Shown: positions 40,497 through 54,600, counted from the first letter of the stretch. The stretch is 64,000 bases of DNA from Archegozetes longisetosus (GCA_018873245.2 JAEMBT020000007.1:8563129-8627128); one strand, 5' to 3'. Made by a program: numbers and translations. The notes: generated by a model not told the origin, from the letters alone.

Positions 40497-40548
<52 letters not shown>
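40497..40548. repeat. (GA)n microsatellite
   Basis: Pure AG run of about 52 bp in the zfh2 intron. A degenerate GA-rich stretch lies at about 40,263-40,330. Confidence 0.97.
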
Positions 40549-40549
<1 letters not shown>

Positions 40550-41245
40550 AAAAACTGCTACGTTATATTCAGAAGTGTAGAAAAAGCGGCTTCCATTGCT
40601 CGCATCCCCCTCCTTCTCATAAATTCCCTCACATCAGCATTAAAAAATCAATGAATGCAAAGTATAAGTGCCACACCAATCTTAAGAATTAAATCGAGAG
40701 AAATGCACAAAAAATTTGTAGTTCGCATCACTTCTTGTATATGCCGTTTGGCTTTTGAACACTGGCATCAGTCAGAAATAGAGAAAGGATGCAGAGAAAT
40801 AAGCTTGTGATGCATGTCTTCACACACACATCTCTTATGATCAACTTATATGATCTACGAATTTGTATGTCTCAGTGGGGACTTTCACGACTTTCACGAT
40901 TTTCTCAAATACCGCTAAAACTTTCAGTTTTGAGCAAAAGCTCGAACACTAATGAAATGCAGATAAGAAGTCGCGTCACTTATTAGAGATACTAACTTAA
41001 TGCTACATCAAATGCTTAACTGATGCCAAGTTTGATTGACGGACTGTTTCATATTTGGTACATCACCTTATTTTACATAATCACTATTCATAAACTACAC
41101 GACAAGCCGATCATCAAAGTGGAAGAGACATAGATTTAGCAAATGGAATAAGAGGAGTAGTATTCAAATCAGTGCTAACTATTGCATGTTTGCTCTTAAA
41201 CGAGTGGTAGTCAATCAGACTCTCAATGTATAGACTGAAGCAGTA

Positions 41246-41247
<2 letters not shown>

Positions 41248-41278
<31 letters not shown>
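41248..41278. repeat. (GA)n microsatellite
   Basis: About 31 bp AG run abutting a 13-15 bp minisatellite. Confidence 0.96.
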
Positions 41279-41280
<2 letters not shown>

Positions 41281-41329
41281 ATACTGTTTGATATTACTGT
41301 TTAGTATTGCTGTTTAGTATCGCTGTTTA
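41279..41329. repeat. 13-15 bp minisatellite, four copies
   Basis: Core ACTGTTTAGTATT/GCTGTTTAGTATC directly after a GA tract. Confidence 0.88.
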
Positions 41330-42261
41330 AACCCCTGGCCTGTTCTCTGCTCTGAATAAAAATCACTTTTGCTATCATAGTGAGCGATTAACCCTTTTTA
41401 TTAAGTAACATGTAGTAAAGCAATAAAGCTATTGAAACGCGTCTACACAAACGCCCTACACCTCAATCGTCTCCCCTTCAAGTCATATAAATATTGTTAT
41501 ATAAACTAGTTGTGCATCGCCTTCACAAATGCAAATCGTTTTGGTCTGGTTCCTGTCAAAGCCGATGATGTATTGCTTGTTACTCTTTTAAACAGAATAT
41601 AAAGCCGTAAAAAGGATTCGCTCGCGATCATACCAATATATAAATGTGCCTTATATTGAAATATGTTGAGAGGCTGAGAGGCACTATTGCTCCACTTTTT
41701 AACAAGTAGTTCGCTGTCAATACTTTCTACTGTATCTCACCAACACGTTAACAAAACTATGCAAAGAGTAGCTCAAAACTAGTAAAGAACAGATCTAATA
41801 TGATAAAAATGATGACAATAATAATATTTAGACAAAAGAGGATCTTTCAAATTTAAATCGAGCCAATATACTGAAAGCCAGTTTTAGAATTATTTAGTTT
41901 AAGTCGAACCGTGATTTTGATTTGAATTTGCTTTTTATAGTATTTGATGAAAATAAGAAATAAAAAGAAGGGATAATATGAAAGTTGAAGGAAATAACAA
42001 GCAGGCATCACATGGCATGGAAGGCGCAACAAACATGTGATACGTTAAAATTAAATTTCTTCTTTTGTCTTTTTATACTATAACAACCATTATAGTCAAA
42101 CGCCAAGGTATTGTGAGAATATCTCATCTCCAACCAGAACTCTTGGGTAATACAAATCAATAATGTCTCAACAGGAGCACCAAAGATTACCATTTGTAAT
42201 AAAGCCTAGGGGTTGCACAACGATATCTATATGCGAATGCATGCACAAAAAGAAGTTCAAT

Positions 42262-42263
<2 letters not shown>

Positions 42264-42307
<44 letters not shown>
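42264..42307. repeat. (CT)n microsatellite
   Basis: 44 bp CT run in the zfh2 intron. Confidence 0.97.
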
Positions 42308-42309
<2 letters not shown>

Positions 42310-43399
42310 CTTGCTCTCGCTCTCCATTTACATCTCTCTGCTCTTACTCTTATACACTTTACTAACTCCCGTCATCGTTGCCCATAGTTTTCTTATTTAG
42401 CATTGCATCGCTCTCTCCCACCCTCAACATTCAATTATATCGACTCACTCTGAATATTGAACGCATGAAAAAATTAAAAGAAAAAAAATCAAAAATAATT
42501 GCTGGAAATTGGGAGCAAAAAGAACTAGCGCAATTTTTTCTCAGAATAATATTTGTCGCGTTTATAAATAGACAGATTGTATGAACTAATTTATAATTAT
42601 TATAGTTATAACTTCTAAATTAATCATTATGCAAAAAAATCTATCTATCACATAGCTTAGCGAACGTATATTCCAAACTTGAACAATATTTCAAATTATT
42701 CAATCTGACAAAACGAAATAAGTGATAAAATGGAAAATGAAAAGTCTATTTTTAAAGATAGTTTAGGTGAATTGGAGCTTAGTTAAGGTTTATCAATAAT
42801 TAGGAGGAAGGGGTGCTCATTCGGGGCAGAAGCAGAATGAGCTCATGTGAATGAAGGCCATAAATGGTCAGAAATATGAAAAGAAATAACAGAATTTGTT
42901 TGTAATGTTAGAAACTAGCTTCATCTCAAATATCCAATTAACTTTCTCTACTGCGTTTTGTATTGTAGTTTTTTATTTTGTTACATTTATTTATCCACAA
43001 ATGTAAAGTAATAATAATATTATTTTCTTTGGTTTTTTTGTTATATTTTCCTCATTTTGTTGTTTTGAGAATGATATGATATTAAAGAACACAAAAGTTG
43101 CTATATATGAGTTACTGTATATAATACCGTATATAAGTTACTGTATATACAATATATACATACGACAACATTACAACACTTTATTGCATTATGAACTGCA
43201 GCACATTATGTTTGGCGCTAAAGTCACTTCTACCTCTTTGTTGTATATTAATCATAATGTGTAATAATAATAAAAGGAAAAGCGATATTTCTAAGTGAAA
43301 GGAAATATAGACTAAGAACAGGTGAGACTACCAAAAATACTGCAACTATTGTAACAGTACAGGTGATAAGTGTAACGTTCTATCTTTCTTGTGAGCTCT

Positions 43400-43404
<5 letters not shown>

Positions 43405-43440
<36 letters not shown>

Positions 43441-43453
43441 TCTCTCTCTCTCT
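43405..43453. repeat. (CT)n microsatellite
   Basis: 49 bp CT run with one CACT interruption. Confidence 0.96.
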
Positions 43454-43714
43454 AAATTAAAAGCTTCGTTAAAGGTTCGGAGAGAAAGCATTCATTGAAA
43501 GCTAACTCTCTATTGATTACAAGAGCACATCGCGTTTTCACTGTAAATGAAAGGCGTATTAAAATAATGTGCATTTGACTAATTAGTTTAGCACTCAATG
43601 AGTGGTAATTAGTAGATAAAGAATTATAAACGGATTTTTAATTAAAGCTAAACAGCTCCGTTTTCTATGTGTGAAAAAGAGCGTCAATCAATGTTTGCAA
43701 ACAGAAGGCAACAG

Positions 43715-43719
<5 letters not shown>

Positions 43720-43757
<38 letters not shown>
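43720..43757. repeat. (GA)n microsatellite
   Basis: 38 bp GA run, inverted relative to the CT tract about 270 bp away. Confidence 0.96.
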
Positions 43758-43758
<1 letters not shown>

Positions 43759-43916
43759 CAAGAGAGAAACAGAAGAGAGAAATAGGAGAGAGAATATTTG
43801 CCTAATTAATAATTTAAACGTAATATTGAGAAAAAAGACTTGAGTCATATTGTTTTTGTTCATATTTAGGGAGAGAATGAATGCATATTTTCTAATTACA
43901 TGTCAACATAATTCAG

Positions 43917-43975
43917 TACAACATATAAAGCATAGAATAATTCTGTACACCATATAAAGCATAGAATAATTGTAC
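43917..43975. repeat. 28 bp tandem duplication
   Basis: CATATAAAGCATAGAATAAT occurs twice, each flanked by GTACA. Confidence 0.93.
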
Positions 43976-44209
43976 ACATAAAACAGTTAAACATTAGTGC
44001 AAATAATAAAAAGAAATTGAATCAGAACAAAAAGTTACTTATATTTGCACTTTTTTGTAATCATCTCTGACAAGCTTCATAGCAACAAAAATTTGATGGC
44101 ATTAATAGTGCATTTCCTTCTTTTCCATTCATTGATTAACTTAGTGCTGGACGCTGTGTGCTGTAATGTACAATAGAGTTTGGGTCGAGAGTGTGTCGAG
44201 AGCGAAGTT

Positions 44210-44273
44210 TGTCTCTCGCTCTCTCCCTATCTTTCTCTCTCTCTCTCGCTCTCTCGCTCTCCCTATCTCTCCT
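44210..44273. repeat. Degenerate CT/CTCTCGCT repeat
   Basis: CT-rich with CTCTCGCTCTCCCTAT units. Confidence 0.85.
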
Positions 44274-44454
44274 CTCCTGAGCTCGCATTTGAAAAGGCAG
44301 TAGTAGTGAGAAGAATTAGAAAATTTTCTTTGTGCTTTCCAAATGTCATTCTAGCGTTGGCATAAAGTAATATCAAACATTAATTTCAGTGGCAATTACA
44401 TTTCAAGGATATCACATCTCTGGCAGCCTCTATTTGATCCTAGCTTATACCCCA

Positions 44455-44528
44455 AGTATGTATAACTATATGACTTATATATAACTCATATATATGTAAC
44501 TTATATATATGTAACTGATATATATTGG
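44455..44528. repeat. TATATA/TAACT repeat
   Basis: Alternating TATATATGTAAC units of 17-18 bp, about four degenerate copies. Confidence 0.85.
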
Positions 44529-45380
44529 TAAATGTTAGTCAGACTTTTCTTCAGTAGGTGGTTCTCCTTCACTGATCACCACCGCCGCCACTCAAACCTT
44601 ATAATAACCGGCGCTCATTTCAACTGAAATTTAGTCTAAAAAAAGGAAAATTTTTGTCTCAAGTCTAGCAATGCATTGCAGTATGAATCCAGTGATTAGC
44701 AGAGTTTTTATGCTGCAGTCTTACTGTTATAAAGCAATGTAATAAAGAGATGCTGTTTAGCTGTAGAAGAACTAGTCGTACATGAAGTAAAAAATATCAA
44801 TGATTGCCTCTATTTTTAAACTTGTTTAATAGTACAGAATAGTAGTTCATATATGTTTAAAACTTCTATGAACTCCCCCACCATTGGACGATTGGTAAGA
44901 CTCAATAGTTGAATATAGATTTGAGATCCCGAACGCATAGGTGAATGCCATAATTTGATACAGTAATTATAGCCATGCAGCTCAAACACAAGCACATCAC
45001 CGCCTGAAGGACATATACAGAGCCGAAATGCCCAAAATTAGCTTTAACTTGAAAAGGTGAGTGTAATTATCCTGTCTATTGCAAATAGGTGTTATTAGCT
45101 CTATCTTATAATAATGAAAGAGTAAAGTTTTAGAGGCGACTCAACGCTCAACAATAAAATTGCACGACCAATGGGGTGTTCCCAATCACGAATTTGAATA
45201 TTATATAAAAATACTATAAATGGGGGCCATAACAAAGAATGGAAAATTCAAGATGTAATAATGATAGCCCACTAATGATAGTCAGAAACTTGCAACAACA
45301 AAGTTCATTACCACATTATATTACATTATATTGTGTGGATTGCAGAAAAACCTAACGCAGATCTCAACTAAGCAGTTCTG

Positions 45381-45431
45381 AGCACAGCTCTCAACACAGC
45401 TCTGAACACAGCTCTAAACACAGCTCTAAAC
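45381..45431. repeat. 12 bp minisatellite, four copies
   Basis: Unit ACACAGCTCT(G/A)A, nearly identical copies. Confidence 0.93.
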
Positions 45432-46622
45432 TAACGCAGCTTAATATCATAATAGCAATAATAATCGCTAGTTCTCGTTCTAGACTTCTTTAATGGTCAA
45501 TTCTCATCGAAGTATTACTAATGATCATTACTAAAAATGTATATACTCTCTCCTTTGGTTTACTTTTAAATAGCAAGAAATTCAGTTTTATTGAAGGATA
45601 GGATCATAATATTGTATTTAATTGTACAAACAAAGGTTACTCCAAATGTACCTCAAAATATATAATATGAATGAATGCCTTAATAACACTATTACATCAT
45701 ATGAAGCAGAGAGAAAAAGTAGAGAAAGAATGCGTTACGCTTTCTGAACAGTGAACATGAAATAAAACTTTTGTTAGCATTTCATAAAAAAACTTAATAA
45801 AGAATTAGGGGAAAGCAATATTATATCAGACAACAAACCATTAGAGTTGACTAATGTTGAAATTTCTCTCACAAAACATGGAGCTTAATTAATTAAAGTT
45901 ATATGAATCATATTTAGGTTGGAGTATAGGTGAGGATATGAGCAATTGATAAGCTAGCTAATATGCTAGCTAAAAACATAACAAGGCATCAAGTTTATGA
46001 TATGCTACCAAAACAACTTTCTTATCTTCACAATGCTTCCACTACACCAATTTTCATATAACCTCACGTATTATCCTCTTTTAATTTCAAATTAATTTCT
46101 CTCTACACTAATGTAAGTCTTCCGGCATTTATTCTATTTTAGGGCAATTTAGTTGATTAGTATTCAACGCTATCTAATTGAATATTTTTTAATGAATGTT
46201 AAACACTTTAAATTTGATGTCTGGGTTTTATAGCTCGTTAAACTTTGCTACATATTAAAATTCAATTGCATTTAATAACAAGGCGTCTGTTTTTCAAGTC
46301 ATTCAAAAAAGTAAAAAAAAAGTAAAAATAACAAAAATTATCATTCAATAAATTTTTATTTCCATCAGAACTACTCTCAAATCATTTCCAATAATCATTT
46401 TTTATGAAATATTTTCAATTTTTCTCTCTTTTTATGGGAAAGTTCAAGTATAATAAGAAAATTGAAGAATAAAAACATATATTTATAGATCTTTGAATGC
46501 AAAATAAATATATGTAATGATAATACCTTTGATTCTAAGCAATAAGTATACCTTAACACATAGAAAGTTTATTCCCTTATAATTGCCAGCACTAAAAGCT
46601 AACACTGAAAAAGTTCCAATTC

Positions 46623-46624
<2 letters not shown>

Positions 46625-46688
<64 letters not shown>
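46625..46688. repeat. (GA)n microsatellite
   Basis: Pure AG run of about 64 bp followed by AGAGCGAGAGCGAG. Confidence 0.97.
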
Positions 46689-46689
<1 letters not shown>

Positions 46690-48407
46690 AAGAGAGCGAG
46701 AGCGAGAAAGAGAGTCACTGCACTGAAAACTGAGTCTTTTTGGTCTCTTTTTGATCATGACAATGATCGTGGAGGCGCATCGCATCAAGAGATGGTGATA
46801 TAACAAGAAACTTAGCTGAATAAGGATATAAAAGAATTTTAACAAGAGGGGGAAAGTAGTGGCTTTGACTTAGATTTTTTCTTTCATTTCACAACAATTC
46901 TCTTGAAGCATTAGAGTGAATCGAGCCGCTACGAAACTGAGATGTAATTACAGTAATAACAAGGATCCTAATAGTTAGTTGGCTCGTCAAACGATTACTT
47001 GGACGGCGCCAAAAGTGGGGGTCGACAACACCACAAATACAGCAGTCAATGGGCATCATATATGATTTGGGGATAGAATATCATCACAAAAGGGGCATCG
47101 CTAGCACAACAAACGGGGGTGAGGGGGTTGAAGGGGCATCGGTATCTTTATTTCATTTTGATTGTATAACATTGAAAAATCCTGTTCAAATATTCAGATT
47201 AGATGAGGCGTTGTCATACCAAACGAGTAGAGGATTAGATATTTTAAACTTGATATCTAAAACTACTATTTCTAAGCTTTCGTACAATTCCTAAGCTTTT
47301 ATACTTAGTCAGTATAATTCCTGTTCATTCCCTACCAGTGGACAGAGATTAACGTCAAATCATTCAGTGCAATATATTTATATAAATATTATATTCTAGT
47401 ACATTGTCCCCGAATAAATATTACTTTTGAAATTTTTTTCCTTAATTTCCAAGACATCAACTGATGAATTGGTCCGATATGAATCTATGGGTGTGGGAGT
47501 TTTTGAATTTTTTTCTTCAAATCAAATGCCTGACGACTCGCTTAATTTGAAAGGTGATAAACAAGTCCGTCAACTCTCAAAGGAGAGACCCATTTCTTAC
47601 TTTTTTGCAAAATAGGTTTGTTTGCTTTTCTAATCATGCGAAATGATGTCCATCGCTAGAAATTTGACGAAACCTTTAGGGGATTGGATATATTTTGGGA
47701 AGAGATAAACTTTAAAGCACAGTATATTTTATAGTAGTCTAAAGTCTATACAGTAGGCATTGCATTCATTTTGCAATTGGAAAACTGTCCATTCCACTCG
47801 CATCTGAGACTAACATTCACTTTGATTTGACTTTCTGTTCAAAGCAGTTTCTAAACTTTTTTCATTCCAATTCTCCCGCAAGACTACAGCCTTTACTTTG
47901 CAGTCATAATACAAAAACTTTTTTCATAACAAAAAAAACTCTTTAACTGGACATATAAGCAATGGAAGCGATAGAAGAAATAAGATTTTTAACAAGAATT
48001 TGTTGCAAACTCTAAGAAAGTCTATTTTGTTGTTGTCTTCAATGGAGCGTAAAGGATGAGAGCGACAGAAATATTTTTCAGAAAGTCAATAGTCGTATAT
48101 TAGTATTGAAAGTATGTATCTCGGGTGGGATTTGTCACAATTTGCGGCTTTGTTATAACATTTAGTCATTACAATCATTTAGTCGTTTGGAAGAAACGCA
48201 AAGTTATGCGTCATAATTAGAAAAAACAGTCATTAACCATACATCTGCTAAAGTGCTCCATTAATGATTATGATGTTATATTATGTAATTAATTAATGGC
48301 ACTTTAATTATGCCATACGGCATCATCACAGCGTCGGCAAGCATTGAACTTACGCATTATGATTACATTGCATTATGCTGTTCACCACTGCCTTCAGTTC
48401 AGACGCA

Positions 48408-48505
48408 ATTCAATACATACTGCTTTGAACACACGCTGCATTCAATACGCATTGCTTTTAATACGCATTGCTTTCAATACACACTGCTTTCAATACAGAA
48501 TACAG
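48408..48505. repeat. 16 bp minisatellite, about six copies
   Basis: Unit TTCAATACGCATTGCT with variants. Overlapping short frames here are repeat artefacts. Confidence 0.92.
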
Positions 48506-50125
48506 ACTACAGAATACGCGTTTGTCTTTCATGCGATAATTTATAATTACGGCTAAGTTTATGTTATGCAGTTTGGAAGGATGGATAATAATAATAAAAT
48601 GCAAGCATGTCAATATTCTCAAGACATTGCGCCAGGGGATACACAACAGAGCGGGGATCAAACTTTTCTTCATGTATTTTAATTATAAGGAATTTTTTCT
48701 CTAAAACATTTTATAATTTCATAGGAATTTTTTTCGTCACTCAAATCATGGGAAAATTGCTTTGAAAAATACTTCAAACGCACGAGAACCGATCTGATAC
48801 TTATTATAATTCGGCTTCCAATTCCGTTTTTACCGATATTGCCCGCCGGATTCAGACTGCATCTAATTGCAGGCCGTTTATAATTAGTCTCTTATTAATG
48901 TTGTTTTTCTTTGAAAAATCAACAAATTATTTTTGAAATATGATGCCAAGTACAGTATTTCAGTGAAATTAAGAATTAATTATCGATTTACATTCATCAG
49001 TTCTCAATAACTATTAAGTCAATCGTCAAACGTTTCTGACAGAATTCTTAAAGATTGCACCAACAATAGAGAGATTATTGATGAAGGCAAAATGAAAGAA
49101 TTTAAATTAAGTTCAGAATTTATGATTAATAATGGAAATCGATAGCTATGATAATAAATAAGTATTATTACAGGCATAAGTTACCGATTTTGAAGTGAGC
49201 AAATGTGAAAGCTTGGTAACTATTGTGCAGTTGATTTGTAAATACAAGTATACCTTTAGTAGCATTGAATCCATTTATTAATACTAACACAAGTCATGCC
49301 TATTTCAACACAGAATATATGACTTCGTGAAGGCTAGGATTTGTTTTTCTTTTTTGTTATTTTATTGATTAAAGGTTTCGAATATAAAAAGCTTAATAGA
49401 TATTCAAATTCTCTTTCAGTATATAAAAAACTAATTATAATACTGTTTCACTCAATCATATTTTCCAAATAGATTTTTACCGAACTTTTTTAAATGCATT
49501 AACTATTCACAGATTTGAATAAATAATTTATCTCAACTCTATGTTTGTATTATTACCATATTTTCCGATGAATAGAAAGCGCAAAATTATCTCTAATTAG
49601 CTACAAACAGATCGAATCATAATAAGGAACAAATTAATTGAAGCGAAACTAACTTTCGAGAAGCAGATACTGTTCAATGATTTAGAATTGATAGAAGTAG
49701 TAATAATCGCAAAATATTCGCAAATATATTTGCAAATATTGGCAAAATATGGGCAAACGGTTGAATCTGGACTTGCAAAACAAATGATATGTTTGTTTAT
49801 GATGACAAGATGGGTTTGATTCATAAAAATATACGATTATAATAACAAAAGACAAAAGAATGGCAGCTCATTGTGTCTCTGCCTGTGCCTCATATCTCCT
49901 ATTCCTTATTTAGTTTTTGTTTTCATTCAACTTTATTTCATTTGATACATTTGTTAGGCATTTGGTTGTCTTAATTTTCTATATTCTATACGCATTTACG
50001 GTTGAATAGACAATATGTGGTCTAGAAATGTTAAGTCATCCCTGTTTTACTTATAACTAAACGGAGACCATATCTCTGCTCTCTAGTCGGTTTGTCATTC
50101 TCTCTCATGCTCTCGGTAATCTCTC

Positions 50126-50158
50126 AGACGCTCTCTGACGCTCTCTGACGCTCTCCGA
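50126..50158. repeat. 10-11 bp minisatellite
   Basis: GACGCTCTCT three times within a CT-rich stretch. Confidence 0.88.
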
Positions 50159-51063
50159 AAGGCTGAGATACTCTCAGATGGCAGAGAGTCTTTGGCCATT
50201 TCTGGTATCCTCATCTCGTAGTCATGGAGACAGAAAAATAATTTTGATATTGTGGACTCTGAATGATGGTTGCTCTTAATGTTTACAAGTTATTCTCACT
50301 ACACCTTCTTTTACTACAACTGAGCATTACTACTACTAGAAAAGTGGAAGAAAACTACAACAAAAGCTACAACAACTCAAACTACAACCACTACTACTAT
50401 TTGTATTTCTACCTTAATTCATACAATGGAACAATCGAAACGAGTGAAAGCATGCAACTCATTACCAACGATATGCGAGGAACATATTATCATCAGTTTT
50501 CGGTGAATTACTTCGACTCTCTAAAATACATTAAGTTGATCACAATTTGACTGGTTTTCACTAGACTTTAATGACAGCAAGAAAGTGAGTATTTGTTGAA
50601 GAGTTACTTTGAAGTGATGGGATTCCTACTAAAGTTATAGTGGTGTTAATATTCATAAAGATTTAAAATCAAGAAACCGGATCTTTCTCTTCTTTTAATT
50701 GCTTAATATCTTCAGGCTATTCTCTGAGCAATGCCAAAAGTTTGCAAATTAAAAAAATATCCGCATATCATACTGTATACCTTACCACACGATAGCTTAT
50801 CAAAGCATGCATATCATCATTTCTGAATCACATAACTACTCTTTAGTTTCTTCTAGCCATAGCTTTTCTTTGTCTCCACTCGAGTACACTATTGGGCACA
50901 TTATCCCTCCTAATGGCGAGCATAAAGTCAAATCATCTTCGATCAGCTGAACAGGACATATGTGCGAAATTGGCATACAGTAGAGTTCATGCAAATGGAC
51001 GCTTATGTTATTTTTTGTCAAATGCAAAATTTTGCTTTAATATAACTATTCACTCACTAGACT

Positions 51064-51104
51064 ATGGTCTCTCTCGCTCTCTCTCTCTCCCTCTCCCTCT
51101 CTCC
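51064..51104. repeat. Imperfect CT repeat
   Basis: About 40 bp of CT with CGCT and CCCT interruptions. Confidence 0.9.
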
Positions 51105-52265
51105 GGAAGAAAAAAAGGAATATTAAGTTGAGGAGAGGGAGGAAAGTGGGGGACAGATAGAGGGAGCGATTTGATAAATCAGAATGAATGGCCAAAGAGG
51201 CAAAAATGGTAGGATTTAGTAGTGGATGCCTATACGTTATGTATTTAGTATGAAAAATGTGTACTACAAATACTAGAGGAGTAGTGGTAGTAGAAAAATA
51301 CTACTCCTAGAACTGGCACTAAAGTTAATTGCTTTCTAGTATTGCTTCTTTTCAGACGGATACTAAAAATGTGTTATTTTACAGTCGATCGGCAACAAAC
51401 TCATTGATGATCATAATTATCCAATCATGTCTGGAAAATCTGAAAGAAAATTAGTGCCAAGTAATTTCTACGGCGCCAATAAGTCGCTTCACTACCACTC
51501 ACAGAATTCGATCAAATCAACAAAAGACTTAACTTTAATAAGTTTGAACCAAAGACATCACTTTAATAACTGTTAAGCACTACCGGTGTTTGAAATTTCA
51601 GATTTTCAATGAAACATTTCAATAATTGTGTGTTTGAGTGATATGGAAATTAATACGAAACGCTATGGTATGCAATGTTATTATGAATGAATGGTCAGAT
51701 ATAAGCATTGAAGTCATTTATTGATTTTTATGCGCATACAGCAAAATGCATTATGAAGTCAGTCACTAAACAAGCATAAAAAACTAGATCGATATTTCAA
51801 GTCTGAAGGCATTTCAAAACGATACCCAACTACTATTATATGTTTTACTAATTTTAAATTTCTAATCTAAATATCTTCTCTTCCTTCTCTCCTCTTACGG
51901 CTCAATCAATTCAATAGGTATTTGCCGAACATATTTGTTATTTCTATAATCGGTTCTCGTTAATCCGTAAATAATTATTCATTAAACAGACTTAGAATTT
52001 AGATTTCAAATCAATTCAAAGATATTAAGTGAAAGACTAAGAAAATGGGAGAAGAGGCGCAAAGGCTTTAAACCTAGACAACAAATGGTAGATTCAGTGG
52101 TACAAAGTGTTGTCAGGAATAGCAATAGCATTGGAGATAGGGCTTTATAGCAGTGATGGTGGCAATTGTTTTGCCTAAATTCAGTCGTCATTTAGAAAAA
52201 GAGAATTGGTTCAACTAATCAAATCATGAGTCGTTGGGTTTGGGTCGTTCCTATATAACCCATTA

Positions 52266-52384
52266 ATGCAGAGCATCTCTCTCAGACTCTCTCCCACTCT
52301 CTCACTCTAGCTGATCGCAGGTCTCTCCTGATCGCTCTCCGACTCTCCCTGCCTGATCGCACGTCTCTCGCAAGCGCTCTCTTG
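52266..52384. repeat. Degenerate CT-rich minisatellite with CTGATCGC units
   Basis: CTGATCGCAGGTCTCTC, CTGATCGCTCTCCGACTC and CTGATCGCACGTCTCTC form about three units after a CT-rich leader. Confidence 0.85.
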
Positions 52385-53145
52385 TTTCTGTTAGTTTCCA
52401 GATCGTGAAGCCTTTCAGTGTCCAATTAGTGAAAATATCCGTGTATAGAGTTCTCGTCATTAAGAGGCATATAACAAGATGGAAAGGGGGAGTCATTGGA
52501 AGGGGTAGTAATACTAACTGCATATTAAGCATATATCAGACAAATGAGACTGGCTCTGAAACCAAAAAGAAAAACGAATCAACGAATAATAAACTACTGC
52601 TCTATCCATTCAATAAAACTGAAATATGGAATTGAATGAATGCGCTTCTGATTTGAACTGAAATACCCTAACTTAATAGGAGTACCTAATACCCAAACCT
52701 TCCAGTAATTAATGAGACATTGATTGTTATGCAAATTATTTTATGGGCAAAGTAGTAACAAATGCTATTAACAGCAGTTTATTAGTATTAATACCAGTAA
52801 TTTGCATAATGACTATATGCTATTAAACAGAACAAATGGTTTTGTGTCGCCGAAATCGTTAGCAAAATAGTCTTTCGATTATATTGAATAACTTAATTCA
52901 TGAGAAAAGCATAAGAAACATATAAATTTGTTTCTCTCTTTTGTTTTCTTCAACTTTTTTTCGAGCAGAACAAATGGCAATAAAACTGATAGCATTACAA
53001 ATAATGTGTGGCAATAGTGGGTGGGGAGCGATACGTTTGCTGGCAATGGGCGATACAATTTAACATAACAAGTGGCGCGAGGATGGTTAACCAGGGATTG
53101 CTGGCAATACAGATTACCAAAGAAGAGAAGTACTAAAGATAAAAG

Positions 53146-53148
<3 letters not shown>

Positions 53149-53189
<41 letters not shown>
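53149..53189. repeat. (GA)n microsatellite
   Basis: Pure GA run of about 41 bp. Confidence 0.97.
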
Positions 53190-53191
<2 letters not shown>

Positions 53192-54480
53192 GTGCAGCAC
53201 TAAGGCTGGATGACATGAAAGAACATGAGAACTCTTACTCTCCCTATTGCGCTATCATTAGAGAATCAAGCAATCTATCTGGTGACCACTAGCTAACGGA
53301 TAATCGAGTTTAAGGGTTCTCACTGATGGGATGGAGACGCCTCGTACTGACCTCAAACATTCGATAAGTCGTTTGTTAAACCCTACATACACGTCGTTTA
53401 GCTATTGCTTCATCTTAGTCTCTATGGTTCTAATGCGGCTGAATATAAGAGCTGTGTTAAGCTTTTACTGATTCCATTTAAAGATACAATGCCATAAACG
53501 CTGATATTACAAATGTGTACTCAGAAAAAGGCACTTTCCTTTGATTGCTTCCGATAATATCAAAATACAATAATTGGTCTTAACCTATGCTAATTATATT
53601 ACTTATGCAATTCTAACTCATTTTCATTTCTTATATCAATAAATGCCAGTCAAATATACTTTAATTAGTTATTCATATTATAACCATTAGATAAATCTAA
53701 TAAACTTTGCGAATGAGAGATTAGATTAGATTTGATTTGATTTGATTTTGTTGCAAAAACAGTCTCATAATAAAAATTAGTTGAGAAAAAGCAGTTAGCC
53801 TTCATCTTAAGTATCATAAACTTTAAATATAGTCTGTGTCAATGTGATATGATATTAAGTTGAAATATATAAGTTAAGGACAATCAGCATTAGGTGAAAT
53901 AATCATTAGGATTGCATTAGCGAGATATAGAGTTATATAAATATTGGCGATTTCTAAAAAATAATCATTATTATAGTTAATGCGCTTCATTTCCGGGCGG
54001 TTGTTGACTTTAGAGTGGGGGTGCATTCATATATTAGCTAAATTCAACGAGTCGAGGGACAAGTTAGGGGTATCTCTTCTGTGGGGGACATCACGCTGGG
54101 GGACACCGCATTGGGGGTCACAAATACTTCGAGGCGAAACTCAGCTATCGACAGGTTGCCAATCCTTATTATACAACTAGACATTCCCATTATTTAGTCT
54201 CTGTCACTGTCTTATGTATGCATCACTTTTGAACCAATTGGAACCATCACATTTTTTAAATGTTTCAACTTGAAACTTTTTCATATAAAAAACATTCTAG
54301 ACATTCTAACTTCAACCATACATTATTTGTGAAACCAATCAAATCTTACGTACAGATCATCTTAAGGTGATGAGTTTCAGACACATACTCAATGACTGTA
54401 TTATTTTTAGAGAATTGCGACAGAAGTCCATTCAAGCGTTTGACTGCACGAAATGAGTAAAATTAGAGGACCTCAACAGA

Positions 54481-54600
54481 AACTATAATTGGAAAGTGTC
54501 TCAAAACTACAATTGCAAACTACAATTCAAGACTACTATCGGAAAGCATCTCAAGACTACTATCACAAGTATCTCAAGACTACTACTGGAAACTGTCTCC
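54481..54600. repeat. Degenerate repeat of about 30 bp with TCTCAAGACTACTA cores
   Basis: Three TCTCAAGACTACTA-like cores and GGAAA(G/C) spacers; upstream ACTACAATT words belong to the same array. Confidence 0.85.

Noticed and set aside
50263-50550. 95-codon frame with a hydrophobic, signal-peptide-like start
   Set aside because: The middle is Asn/Tyr low complexity from an ACTACAA repeat. There is no conserved feature and nearby frames of similar length are common.
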